The notes under the pieces: model-generated
The model's input: the letters and a program-made list of their open reading frames with translations, nothing else
Told to the model about the DNA's origin: nothing
Databases searched by the model: none
Made by a program: the position numbers and the translations under genes
From: CAZVYJ01 sp964631565
GTDB taxonomy: Bacteria > Planctomycetota > Phycisphaerae > SM23-33
NCBI GenBank assembly: GCA_964631565.1
Contig: CAZVYJ010000029.1
Location: forward strand, 1 to 33,295
Reading direction: 5' to 3'
Length of the DNA stretch: 33,295 nt
Part shown: positions 1 to 8,032 of the stretch, piece after piece
How positions within the stretch are numbered: the stretch's first letter is position 1
Layout: the number at the start of each line of letters is the position of its first letter

Positions 1-45
1 AAGACTCGCAAGAGATACGTACTTGGGGAGGCTTAGTGCATAATG

Positions 46-165
46 TCCGTAAGGGCGGGGAAAGGCTTTCGCAATAAAACCCATGTCGCCCCTTTCGGAG
101 CTTCTCCATATTAAAAGTACCTCTTTTACCCACGGCTCACCCATACGGGCCGGCTGCCGTGGGCT
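46..165. repeat. Modular hairpin-bearing intergenic repeat
   Basis: The 203 bases left of rsmB hold no convincing gene. They contain a TCCGTAAGGGCGG module (46-58), a related module on the other strand (85-101, GCTCCGAAAGGGGCGAC read on minus) and an 8-bp inverted repeat CCCACGGC/GCCGTGGG (129-136 and 156-163). Read on the minus strand the order is TAG, stem, loop, stem, TAAA. The same order of parts appears near 18591-18675. No T-tract follows the stem, so it does not look like an ordinary terminator for rsmB. I infer an interspersed non-coding repeat; its function is unknown. Confidence 0.4.
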
Positions 166-203
166 AAAACCTGATTTCAGTTAAATGCAATCACAAATCA
201 CCG

Positions 204-1568
204 CTACTTTTTTCCGAGCACCGCTACATAGCCGCCGTCGTACCACCCGGCCGGGTTCCGAACTCCGGTCGGCAGCGTCAGTTTATCATGCAGCAACCTG
301 AGGCTGCACTGTTTTTCGAGCCAGCCCGCCACTTGTCCGCACTCTTCCGGCTCGATGCTGCATGTGCTGTAGACGACCCTGCCGCCGCGGCGAGCGAAGC
401 CGGCTGCCAGATTCGCTATTATCCGCTGGTCGGAGACGAGCTTGCAGAGTTTTCCGTCGTCGAACCGCCAGCGGGCTTCGGGCCTGCGGGCGAGAACGCC
501 GGTGTTGCTGCACGGCACGTCCGCCAGCACCAGGTCGAAGCTCTCCGGCTCGAGCGAGCCGACAGTATCGGCTGGGCGGGTGGTGACGATGTTCACGCCG
601 AGCCGCCGACAGTTTTCGTCGATTCGCGCCAGTTTTTCGGCAGAAACATCGACGGCGACAATCTCGCCCCTGTTGTCCATCAACTCGGCCATGTGCGTCG
701 TCTTTGTGCCGGGCGAGGCGCAGAAATCGAGCACCCTCATGCCGCTCTTCGGTTCGGCGGCCACGGACACGGCCGTCGCGGTAGCGTCCTGCGGCTGAAC
801 GAGGCCGTCGCGGAAGACGCCCAGCTTCGTAACGTCGGCGCCGCGGGCTAAAACCACGCTCAGGCCGTTTTCGTGCGGGACGGACTCGACGCCGTCGGCG
901 GCGAGCTTCGCAATCACGCCGGGTACGTCGGCCCGCAGGCGGTTCACTCGCATAACAAGCGGGGCCCGCGTGTCGGCGTGCATGGCCAGACGGGCGGTTT
1001 TGTCCTCGCCGAACCGCTGAAGCCATCGGCCGGCCAGCGACTCTGGCAGCGAATATGCGGCCGCGAAATAACCGGCCGGGTTGCTTTTGGGGTCCGGGAA
1101 AACCGCCCTGGCGAACTTCCGGAAGCTGTCCGGCGAAATCGCCAGCGTGTCATGCGAAGGGGCCGGCCTTCCCGACTCGACAGGCGAAACCTCCCGCAGA
1201 ATCGAGCGGAGCAGGCCGTTAACCAGGCCGCTCTGCCGGCGATGACGGAACTCCACCGCCTGCCGGACCGCCTCGTTGACCGCGGCGAAATCCGGCACGC
1301 GATCCATGAACAGTATCTGGTACAGGGCGACCTGCAGAATTTCGTGCAGCGAGCCGGGCAGTTTTTTGTTGGGACGTTCGAGAAAAGCGTTAAGCAGCGC
1401 GTCGAGCGTGCCTCGCCTGCGCAGCACGCCAAGGGCAAGCTCCTTCGCCAGCGCCCTGTCGGCATCGCCGAACCGGCTGTTGTCCAGGAGCCGCTCCAGA
1501 TGCGCGGACACATTTCCGTCGCGGTCGCGAAGCGCCAGAACAGCGATGTCACGTGAACTGTAATGCAT
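204..1568 (-). CDS. rsmB: 16S rRNA (cytosine-967-C5)-methyltransferase RsmB
   Basis: This 454-residue protein has the RsmB/Sun architecture: an N-terminal NusB-like helical RNA-binding domain (about residues 1-140) and a C-terminal SAM-dependent Rossmann methyltransferase. Visible motifs are the SAM loop VLDFCASPGTKTTHMAE, the motif IV cysteine in DVPCSNTGVL and the motif VI catalytic cysteine in YSTCSIEPEEC, the two-cysteine arrangement of RNA m5C methyltransferases. The family methylates C967 of 16S rRNA using SAM. Length matches the family. The ATG at 1568 is preceded in frame by a TTG at 1571; a GGAG lies 12 nt before the ATG and 9 nt before the TTG, so the start is uncertain by one codon. 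It begins 9 nt after the fmt stop, and the fmt-rsmB pair is a common bacterial operon order. Family call is firm. Confidence 0.95.
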   Translation of the reverse strand: MHYSSRDIAVLALRDRDGNVSAHLERLLDNSRFGDADRALAKELALGVLRRRGTLDALLNAFLERPNKKLPGSLHEILQVALYQILFMDRVPDFAAVNEAVRQAVEFRHRRQSGLVNGLLRSILREVSPVESGRPAPSHDTLAISPDSFRKFARAVFPDPKSNPAGYFAAAYSLPESLAGRWLQRFGEDKTARLAMHADTRAPLVMRVNRLRADVPGVIAKLAADGVESVPHENGLSVVLARGADVTKLGVFRDGLVQPQDATATAVSVAAEPKSGMRVLDFCASPGTKTTHMAELMDNRGEIVAVDVSAEKLARIDENCRRLGVNIVTTRPADTVGSLEPESFDLVLADVPCSNTGVLARRPEARWRFDDGKLCKLVSDQRIIANLAAGFARRGGRVVYSTCSIEPEECGQVAGWLEKQCSLRLLHDKLTLPTGVRNPAGWYDGGYVAVLGKK

Positions 1569-1577
1569 CAATCCGTT

Positions 1578-2528
1578 TTACTCCGTTTTAACGGGCTGCA
1601 CAAACACATCGCCTTCGTTGGCGCGATATCCGTTGACAAAATCCAGCCACGCCATGAGCTTTTTGCCGGCCGGCTTTATCTGCTCTATGCACAGCCGCCC
1701 TTTTCCCGTCGAGACGAACAATTCGCCGTCCAGGCAGCCGGGATAACCTATCGCCTCGCCCGGCGCTATCGAGGCGGCCGCGATGGTCACATCGTAGCAT
1801 CGCCCGTCGCTGCGGCGGAACACCGCGTGCGCGCCAGGCCAGGGCCACGTGCCTCGAATGAGATTGTGCAGGCTTTTCGCATCGGCGGCGAAGTCCAGCA
1901 GGCCGTCGGATTTCCGCAGGCGCGGGGCCAGCGTAACCTCGGATTCATTCTGCTCGCAGCACGGTGCGTTTCCGGCGGCCAGCAGGTCGAGCGTGTCGCA
2001 GACAACCTTCGCGCCAATGTCCGCCAGCCTGTCCCGCAGCTCGTCGGCGGTTTCGTTCGGGCCTATTTCCACGGCATGCCTGAGGTATATCGGCCCGGCG
2101 TCCATTTTCCTGATGACGCGGAACGTCGTCACGCCGGTGGTTTTGAAGCCGCGAATAATCGCCCAGTTAATCGGGGCGGCGCCTCGCAGCTGCGGCAGCA
2201 GCGATGCGTGAAGGTTGAACGTCCCGCACGGAGGAAAATCCAGCACTCGCAGGCCTATCACCTGCCCGAAGTCGGCCACGCAGATAACGTCCGGCCGTGC
2301 GGCCTGGAGCTGCGACATGGCCTCGTCGGAGTTGACGTCTTCGCACTCGATGACAGGCAGGCCGAGTTCGGCCGCGGCGTCGGCTATCGGCGTAGGCCGC
2401 ACCTTGCCGCCTCGCCCCGCCGGGCGGGCCGGCTGTGTGAATATGCCGACGATGTCATGCCTCGAAGCGGCTATCGCACGCAACGAGGGCGCAGAAAATG
2501 CACCGCTGCCGAAATAGAAAACGCGCAT
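1578..2528 (-). CDS. fmt: Methionyl-tRNA formyltransferase
   Basis: This 316-residue protein transfers a formyl group from 10-formyltetrahydrofolate to initiator Met-tRNA. The start is set by MRVFYFGSGAFSAPSL, a typical N-terminal Rossmann strand of the family, with GAGGTGAT just upstream; the open frame runs further upstream but that part has no family likeness. The active-site triad is present: Asn and His in FNLHASLLPQLRGAAPI and Asp in RKMDAGPI. The C-terminal part (about 205-316) is the OB-fold tRNA-binding domain. It lies 89 nt downstream of the HD-GYP gene and 9 nt upstream of rsmB, so the three may be co-transcribed. No peptide deformylase gene is next to it, although def-fmt pairing is common elsewhere. 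Confidence 0.95.
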   Translation of the reverse strand: MRVFYFGSGAFSAPSLRAIAASRHDIVGIFTQPARPAGRGGKVRPTPIADAAAELGLPVIECEDVNSDEAMSQLQAARPDVICVADFGQVIGLRVLDFPPCGTFNLHASLLPQLRGAAPINWAIIRGFKTTGVTTFRVIRKMDAGPIYLRHAVEIGPNETADELRDRLADIGAKVVCDTLDLLAAGNAPCCEQNESEVTLAPRLRKSDGLLDFAADAKSLHNLIRGTWPWPGAHAVFRRSDGRCYDVTIAAASIAPGEAIGYPGCLDGELFVSTGKGRLCIEQIKPAGKKLMAWLDFVNGYRANEGDVFVQPVKTE

Positions 2529-2617
2529 CCGTATCACCTCTTTGGCTAGATTTTGCCAGCCCGGACGCGCCTTACAAGAGAAAAACCTTAAACATGCGAA
2601 TAAGTGACGGATGCCCC

Positions 2618-3787
2618 CTACAACCCGTACTCGGCAAGGATGCCGTCGAGAACCCTGTAAAAAGCCGCGCAGACCTTCGGATCGAACTGCTTTCCCTGCT
2701 CCGTCGCGATTATCTTCATCGCCACATCCAGCGGAAAGGCGTCCTTGTAGCACCGCTTCGTCACGAGTGCGTCGAAGACGTCCACCAGGCCGACAATTCT
2801 CGCCGCCAGCGGAATGTCTTCTCCCCGAAGTCCGTCGGGATACCCCTTGCCGTCCCACCGTTCATGGTGCCATCTGGCGACCTGCTGGGCTGTGATCATA
2901 AGCTCGCTCTGCGGGTTGGCCAGAATCTTCGCCCCGCAGATCGTGTGCTGCTTCATTATTTCCCGTTCCTGCGGAGTCAGCTTGCCGCATTTGCCGAGGA
3001 TGGCATCCGGCACGCCTATCTTGCCTATGTCGTGCATCGGGCTTGCATACTTTATGCGGTCGACTTCCTCTTCGCTAAGTCCCATGGCCCCGGCGACCAG
3101 CGCGGACGTATTGCTTATGCGGCGAATATGCTCGGCGGTGTCGTCGTCACGATATTCCGCAGCCACCGACAGACGCATTATGGTTTCGATGTTTGCGTCT
3201 TTGAGCTGATCCTGCAGCAGCATGTTGTGGATAGTGACAGCCGCCATCTGCGCCAGAGACTTGATGCCGCTGCACTCGAGGTCAGGGAACGGAACGATCC
3301 TGCCGCTCCTGCCGATGCGATTGACCAGCTGCATAACCCCCACGCACTGCCCGCCCGGCCTCGTGAGCGGCAAGGCAAGAATGCTCTGGCTCCGATAACC
3401 GGAAGCAAGGTCGAAGTCGCGGTTAAAACGGAACGGTGCAGACTCGGTCAGCCGATACGCATCGGGGATATTCAGAGTCCTGCCTGTCATCGCAACGAAG
3501 CCGGCCAGCGAACCGGCCGATATGGGCATTTCCCGGCCTATGAATTTGTCCACAACGTCCGTGACGGACATGCGATCGTTCTGGGCGGCGGCGAACTGAA
3601 GCTTGCTGCCGCGAACAATGTACAGGCAGCCGGCCTCGGCTAAGGCAAGGTTACGAACTTCGTGAAGTATCAGATGCAGCGTTTCGCGGCGGTCGGTTCC
3701 CGCCGAGAGATTCACTCCCACCTGCAGCAGGCTTCGAAGTATCTCCGACTGGTCCGCCGGAACCTGAACTTCAATACAGGATTCCAT
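2618..3787 (-). CDS. GAF-HD-GYP domain protein (probable c-di-GMP phosphodiesterase)
   Basis: The protein is 389 residues from an ATG with a near-perfect AGGAGG 7 nt upstream, which favours this start over one 16 codons earlier. The N-terminal half (about 20-180) looks like a GAF sensor domain, and the C-terminal half is an HD-GYP domain. The metal and signature motifs are intact: MHDIGKIGVPD, KQHTICGAKIL and HHERWDGKGYPDGL, then DVFDALVTKRCYK. HD-GYP enzymes hydrolyse cyclic di-GMP to pGpG or GMP; the complete motif suggests activity, but the substrate is not proven. No transmembrane segment or signal peptide is evident, so it is probably a cytosolic soluble sensor-effector. It is divergent from the topoisomerase VI B gene and sits upstream of fmt-rsmB on the same strand. 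The GAF ligand cannot be deduced. Confidence 0.88.
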   Translation of the reverse strand: MESCIEVQVPADQSEILRSLLQVGVNLSAGTDRRETLHLILHEVRNLALAEAGCLYIVRGSKLQFAAAQNDRMSVTDVVDKFIGREMPISAGSLAGFVAMTGRTLNIPDAYRLTESAPFRFNRDFDLASGYRSQSILALPLTRPGGQCVGVMQLVNRIGRSGRIVPFPDLECSGIKSLAQMAAVTIHNMLLQDQLKDANIETIMRLSVAAEYRDDDTAEHIRRISNTSALVAGAMGLSEEEVDRIKYASPMHDIGKIGVPDAILGKCGKLTPQEREIMKQHTICGAKILANPQSELMITAQQVARWHHERWDGKGYPDGLRGEDIPLAARIVGLVDVFDALVTKRCYKDAFPLDVAMKIIATEQGKQFDPKVCAAFYRVLDGILAEYGL

Positions 3788-3903
3788 CGCTGGTCCTCCT
3801 AGCATGACGTTCCCAACCATACATGATTTCGGCATTAAAACTGGGTGTGTTAATTAACTTAACTTCAGTAAATACCAGCTTTTTACGGTCGATTGACGGC
3901 TGG

Positions 3904-3933
3904 TTGACATAAGGTCTCTGCCGGTAATACATT
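3904..3933 (+). promoter_or_regulatory. Candidate sigma70-type promoter P1 for top6B
   Basis: TTGACA (3904-3909) is followed after 18 bp by TACATT (3928-3933), in the divergent gap between the HD-GYP gene and top6B. The -35 hexamer matches the consensus and the -10 is moderate. It is the upstream member of a tandem pair. No transcription data are available. Confidence 0.45.
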
Positions 3934-3949
3934 CCTCCAGTCGGAATAC

Positions 3950-3978
3950 TTGACGCCAAACTGGCGGCAAATTACATT
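3950..3978 (+). promoter_or_regulatory. Candidate sigma70-type promoter P2 for top6B
   Basis: TTGACG (3950-3955) is followed after exactly 17 bp by TACATT (3973-3978), the same -10 hexamer as P1. Transcription would start near 3985, placing the hairpin at 3991-4011 almost at the 5' end of the mRNA, about 55 nt ahead of the start codon. Confidence 0.5.
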
Positions 3979-3990
3979 ATTTTTGTATTT

Positions 3991-4011
3991 TTCCGGGGCC
4001 AAACCCCGGAA
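3991..4011 (+). other. 5'-leader stem-loop upstream of top6B
   Basis: A perfect 8-bp stem, TTCCGGGG (3991-3998) with CCCCGGAA (4004-4011), encloses a 5-base loop. It sits between promoter P2 and the ribosome binding site (GAAGGA, 4027-4032). No T-tract follows on either strand, so it is not an intrinsic terminator. An mRNA-stabilising 5' hairpin or regulatory leader is possible. Confidence 0.45.
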
Positions 4012-4040
4012 TTCCTCAAAACCAGCGAAGGATGCCATGG

Positions 4041-5900
4041 ATGGCCAAGAAAAAGACGTCTAAAAAGGCCGCCGAAAAGCCCGCTGTCAGAGCCGGCGGC
4101 AAGACCAAAAAGGCGGCAAAAAAGGCAGACCGAAAGACCTCTGAAAAGAAGGTCGCCAAAAAAGCCGCCATACCCCCCGTCGAGGCCGCCCCCATCGAGA
4201 CCATTCCGGACGAATCGCAGCCCCTGAGGGGCGAGCCGAAAGGCAGGGAAGGCAAGGCCGGTTACGCGACGGCCGAAACCATGGCCAAGGCGCAGCGCGA
4301 CATATCCGTCAGCGAATTCTTCGCGAAGAACCGCCACCTTCTGGGATTCGACAATCCGCGCAAGGCGCTGCTTACGACAGTCAAGGAGGCCGTCGACAAC
4401 TCGCTGGACGCCTGCGAGGAAGCCGGCATACTGCCAGTCGTCGAGGTGGGGATAAAGCAGCTCGGCGAAACGCATTTCAACGTAGTCGTCCAGGACAACG
4501 GGCCGGGCATCGTCCGCAACCAGATACCGAGCATATTCGGGCGGCTGCTCTACGGCAGCAAGTTCCACCGCCTTCGGATGAGCCGCGGGCAGCAGGGAAT
4601 CGGCATATCGGCGGCCGGCATGTACGGCCTGCTGACCACGGGCCGGCCTGTGAAGATAACGTCGCGAATCGGCAAGCGGTCGAAGGCACATTACTACGAG
4701 CTGCAGATAGACACGCAGAAGAACCGCCCTGACATCATCCGCGACGACGTTCTCGACGACTGGGAAGTGGAGCACGGCACGCGGGTCGAAATAGAGCTTG
4801 AGGCCAAATACCAGCGAGGCCGCCAGAGCATCGACGATTACCTGCTCCAGACAGCCATCGCCAATCCGCACGTGACGTTCATCTACCACGCCCCCGACGG
4901 GCGCGAAGAAAAATATGAAGCATCCGTCAAGGAGCTGCCGGCCATCGCGAAGGCCATCAGGCCGCACCCACACGGCGTGGAGCTTGGCGTGCTGCTGAAA
5001 ATGATCCAGCAGAGCAAGGCCCGCACGGCGCAGCAGTTCCTGACCGGCGAGTTTTCGCGAATCTCGCCCCGCGTGGCGAACGAAATTCTGGAGAAAGCGG
5101 GCATATCGCCGAGGCAGAGGCCTTCTTCAATGAACGGCGACGCCGCCAAGGCCATTTACAACGCCATCCAGACAACGAAAATCATGGCCCCAGCCACCGA
5201 CTGCGTGGTTCCCATCGGCGAGGAGCAACTTCTCAAGGGCCTCAGGCAGGTCGTCAATGCGGCATTCTACGTCTCGACAACGCGAAGCCCGTCCGTCTAC
5301 CGCGGCAACCCGTTCGTCATCGAAGCGGCCATCGCGTTCGGCCGCCCGGAAGAAGCGAACAACGACAAGCCAGCCGCCCAGACGCAGGACGAATCGGATA
5401 ATGGAGAAAGCGAAGAAAATTCAGAAAAAGGCCCGGACGACGAAAACCAGCTGGCCCGCGTTATGCGGTTCGCAAACCGCGTGCCGCTTCTCTACCAGCA
5501 GGGAGCGTGCGCGATCACCAAGTCGGTAATCGGCACGAACTGGCGGCAGTACGGACTGACGCAGTCGCGCGGCGCACTGCCCGGCGGCCCGCTGACGATC
5601 GTAATACACATGGGGTCGGTATGGGTGCCGTTCACCAGCGAATCCAAGGAGGCAATCGCGTCCTATCCGGAAATCATGAAGGAAATCCGCCTGGCCCTTC
5701 AGACATGCGGGCGAAAGCTCGCGACGCATATCCGCAAGGAAGTCCGCTTCCAGCATGAAATGAAAAAACGCAGCTATATCGAAAAGTACATCCCGATTAT
5801 CGGCGAGGCGCTGAAGGATATTCTCGACCTCGACGACAAGCAGGTAACCCGCGTGTGCAGGAATCTTACCGAAGTGCTGCACAAGAGCCGCAAACTGTAG
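4041..5900 (+). CDS. top6B: Type IIB DNA topoisomerase VI subunit B
   Basis: This 619-residue protein is the ATPase subunit of topoisomerase VI, which drives strand passage when paired with the Spo11-like A subunit. After about 75 tail residues comes the conserved entry segment ISVSEFFAKNRHLLGFDNPR, then the GHKL ATPase: N box KEAVDNSLDACEEAG (about 115-129), G1 DNGPGI (152-157) and G2 RGQQGIGIS (182-190). A helix-rich H2TH region follows (about 305-380), then the transducer domain from about 385. The loop corresponding to the family WKxY motif reads NWRQYGL, with Arg for Lys. Residues 1-45 are Lys/Ala-rich, and an acidic low-complexity insertion lies at about 436-467. The start at 4041 is preferred over the in-frame ATG at 4032 because GAAGGA (4027-4032) is 8 nt away. 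No A-subunit gene follows; the next gene is convergent. The enzyme is mainly archaeal and plant, and scattered in bacteria. Confidence 0.93.
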   Translation: MAKKKTSKKAAEKPAVRAGGKTKKAAKKADRKTSEKKVAKKAAIPPVEAAPIETIPDESQPLRGEPKGREGKAGYATAETMAKAQRDISVSEFFAKNRHLLGFDNPRKALLTTVKEAVDNSLDACEEAGILPVVEVGIKQLGETHFNVVVQDNGPGIVRNQIPSIFGRLLYGSKFHRLRMSRGQQGIGISAAGMYGLLTTGRPVKITSRIGKRSKAHYYELQIDTQKNRPDIIRDDVLDDWEVEHGTRVEIELEAKYQRGRQSIDDYLLQTAIANPHVTFIYHAPDGREEKYEASVKELPAIAKAIRPHPHGVELGVLLKMIQQSKARTAQQFLTGEFSRISPRVANEILEKAGISPRQRPSSMNGDAAKAIYNAIQTTKIMAPATDCVVPIGEEQLLKGLRQVVNAAFYVSTTRSPSVYRGNPFVIEAAIAFGRPEEANNDKPAAQTQDESDNGESEENSEKGPDDENQLARVMRFANRVPLLYQQGACAITKSVIGTNWRQYGLTQSRGALPGGPLTIVIHMGSVWVPFTSESKEAIASYPEIMKEIRLALQTCGRKLATHIRKEVRFQHEMKKRSYIEKYIPIIGEALKDILDLDDKQVTRVCRNLTEVLHKSRKL

Positions 5901-6034
5901 CCTAAGTAGTGACTGAAAAGTGCTTTTGCGCAGCCCTTAGAGGCCATCCTGTTCATTGACGCGCCAATCACTGGTATCGACATGGCCAGCGGCCTGCGCC
6001 GGCGTATACGCTTGTAACGATTTTCTATATTGCA

Positions 6035-7291
6035 TTACATACTATGGCGCAGGTCTTTGCCTCGAAGGGCGAACCAGACGGTTCCAGCCGCTCCAAAGGC
6101 AAACGCGGTCATCAGGTTCAAGGCCGGACTGTGCCGCCATAGGAAGGCCCCGCCAAACGCTGCGATCGAGACAATCACGTCGCGGATAAGGTAGTACAGG
6201 CCGAACATGCCCGCCTTGCGATCATCGGGGGCCAGGTCCATGATAAGGGCCTTCCGCGTCGGCTCGCCGAACTCCTTCAGCCCCCGCAGCACGAACGCCG
6301 CCGCCAGCATCCAGAACGAATTGGAGAAGTACAGCATCAGCGGAAACAGCGTGAAGAAGACGAACGTCATTACCACGAAGGGCTTTTTGTGGCCGCGGTC
6401 CGCCAGGTAGGCCACGGGAACGTAGATCAGGATGGCGGTGGCCATCTCGATGCTCCGCAGCAGGCCGAACTGGACGGCCGTGACGGGGCCGGGATTCTGC
6501 TCCGTTCCAACCGCCCAGACGACCACGAAGGCGTAGGGAATCTGTTCGCAGAAGCGAACCATGATATCGGCAACCAGCAGACGACGCAGATCGCCGCTCA
6601 TGAACCTCCACAGCCGAAGCGGATTGTGCTCGGCGACAGGCTTTGAGCCGTCGTTGGGCGGGTCATCCTCGATAAGCAGTTGCTGGATGATCGCCGCCAC
6701 GACAGCCATCGCCAGCGCGCCGACAAACGCCAGTCGCACGCCCAGTTCCACGCCCCAGACCGCGATGAACGCGCCGCCGGCCACCGGCCCAAGGGCCATC
6801 GGAACCCGCCGCACCAGCGAGTGAACCGAGACGCCCATCGTCCGCTTGTTCCTGGGCAGCGCGCGGGCGACCAGGCTCATCGTCGCCGGCAGCGAGATGG
6901 CCGTCCAACTCAGGAACATCGCCGCCGCCAGAATCACCGCCACCCAGTGCTGGACGAAGATGACGATGACAAAGCCCGCCATCGAGACAAGGTTGAAGAT
7001 CAGCAGCGCCCGCTTGGTCCCCAGCCTGTCGGAGAGGTAGCCGCCGGGGAAGGAGTACAACGCCCCCAGCAGGTTGTCCATCCCGTTGAGGAAGCCCACG
7101 GAGATAAACCCGCCGCCCAGGGCCAGCAGGTACAGCGGCAGGAACTGCTCGGCCATGTGCTCGCCCATGCCGACCAGGATGCACATGCTCAGCAGGCCGA
7201 CGATGCTGCGGCGCAGGCCCAGGAACTCCGTCAGGCGCCCCAGGCGCGAGGCCGCCTGCGGCGATGTCGGCGGCGATTGAAGGTTCGTCAC
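6035..7291 (-). CDS. Major facilitator superfamily transporter
   Basis: This 418-residue, very hydrophobic protein has about 12 predicted membrane segments. The MFS loop 2-3 signature appears as GGYLSDRLGTKRALL, with a second-half counterpart VAYLADRGHKKPFVV, so both six-helix halves are present. Substrate is not deducible; the general look is that of a drug or metabolite efflux carrier. Translation probably starts at a GTG with GAGGA about 9 nt upstream. It has its own candidate promoter (7337-7365) and is separated from the upstream DUF2203 gene by a terminator hairpin, so it is likely monocistronic. It converges on top6B with 134 bp between stops and no obvious terminator. Confidence 0.85.
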   Translation of the reverse strand: MTNLQSPPTSPQAASRLGRLTEFLGLRRSIVGLLSMCILVGMGEHMAEQFLPLYLLALGGGFISVGFLNGMDNLLGALYSFPGGYLSDRLGTKRALLIFNLVSMAGFVIVIFVQHWVAVILAAAMFLSWTAISLPATMSLVARALPRNKRTMGVSVHSLVRRVPMALGPVAGGAFIAVWGVELGVRLAFVGALAMAVVAAIIQQLLIEDDPPNDGSKPVAEHNPLRLWRFMSGDLRRLLVADIMVRFCEQIPYAFVVVWAVGTEQNPGPVTAVQFGLLRSIEMATAILIYVPVAYLADRGHKKPFVVMTFVFFTLFPLMLYFSNSFWMLAAAFVLRGLKEFGEPTRKALIMDLAPDDRKAGMFGLYYLIRDVIVSIAAFGGAFLWRHSPALNLMTAFAFGAAGTVWFALRGKDLRHSM

Positions 7292-7336
7292 GTAATCACG
7301 TCCTCAAACAATGCTATCGTTCCTCGCTATCGCGGT

Positions 7337-7365
7337 ACGATACTATTCGCCCGCTTCTTTGTCAA
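7337..7365 (-). promoter_or_regulatory. Candidate sigma70-type promoter for the MFS gene at 6035
   Basis: On the minus strand TTGACA (7365-7360) is followed after exactly 17 bp by TATCGT (7342-7337), about 45 nt upstream of the GTG start. The consensus -35 and ideal spacing make this one of the better promoter matches in the window. Confidence 0.55.
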
Positions 7366-7486
7366 TTCGACGCTTCATGCAATGGTCAGACGCGATGGGA
7401 AGCGATATAATTCCGGATGAACTGCCGCCGCACGAACAAGAAGAACCATCATTTATGCGTATCGGAAACGGATGCTTCAAAAGGAC

Positions 7487-7515
7487 AGGCCCCGGTCCGT
7501 TACGAACCGGGGCCT
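7487..7515 (-). terminator. Terminator-like hairpin after the DUF2203 gene
   Basis: A perfect 10-bp GC-rich stem, AGGCCCCGGT (7487-7496) and ACCGGGGCCT (7506-7515), has a 9-base loop. On the minus strand it is followed by GTCCTTTTGA, a short T-tract set 4 bases away. It lies 59 nt downstream of the DUF2203 stop and upstream of the MFS promoter, so it separates the two transcripts. Confidence 0.6.
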
Positions 7516-7573
7516 TCTATAACCACGCCTCTCGGAAACTGGTTCTTGATTAATCAGGTTGCGCAACTTTCTG

Positions 7574-8032
7574 TCAGGCGACTCCGGCGAAGTTTTCCGC
7601 CGGCAGCGTGCTGATATCTTTTCTGCTGGCGAAACCTTCATGCGTCTCGTGCCAGAATCCCACTTTTTTCTCGCCGTACCGCCAGCAGAGGCAGACTTCC
7701 CTGCCGTTCGCGAAGCACGGGAAATCGACCAGGCCCATTGACCAGTCCTTCAGTTCGACTCCGACCTGGTCAAGCTCTTCCAGGCATCGCTGCAGCCTGT
7801 CAACCGTCTGCACAAGCCTGTCATGCGCGCCGGCGAGTTCCTGCGAAGGCCCGAACTCTTCGGCTGCCTCCACCATTTCCTGAAGGTCCACCAACTCGGC
7901 ATATTCAACGATAACGTCCGAAACAATCCGCTTCACCAGCACAAGAGCGCGATTCGCCTCATCGACGGTGAAATACCGCCGATTAGCCGGACAGGCCTCC
8001 ACAGTCTCAATGCTCCGCGTAAAACTCTTCAT
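7574..8032 (-). CDS. DUF2203 family protein
   Basis: This 152-residue soluble protein shows the DUF2203 pattern: an N-terminal YFTVDEANRALVLVKRIV, a long central helical region consistent with a coiled coil (about 40-95), then GVELKDWSMGLVDFPC, REVCLCWRYGE, VGFWHETHEGFASRKDI. The family has no established biochemical function. The start has AGGAGA 8 nt upstream. It is a single-gene unit, divergent from truB across a 440-bp gap and closed by the hairpin at 7487-7515. Family assignment is confident; function is unknown. Confidence 0.82.
   Translation of the reverse strand: MKSFTRSIETVEACPANRRYFTVDEANRALVLVKRIVSDVIVEYAELVDLQEMVEAAEEFGPSQELAGAHDRLVQTVDRLQRCLEELDQVGVELKDWSMGLVDFPCFANGREVCLCWRYGEKKVGFWHETHEGFASRKDISTLPAENFAGVA

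Noticed and set aside
129..163. Intrinsic terminator for rsmB
   Set aside because: The stem is real, but neither strand has a T-tract after it and the loop is 19 bases; it fits the repeat family better.
1563..2549. Plus-strand 328-codon frame over fmt
   Set aside because: Antisense shadow of fmt with no recognisable domain; the minus strand carries all family motifs.
3972..4973. Long open frame (333 codons) antisense to top6B
   Set aside because: It lies wholly opposite a strong coding gene, has no ribosome binding site or family likeness, and reflects GC-rich codon bias.
7398..7553. Small plus-strand ORF starting MGSDIIPDELPPHEQ
   Set aside because: It runs straight through the terminator hairpin at 7487-7515 and has no ribosome binding site.
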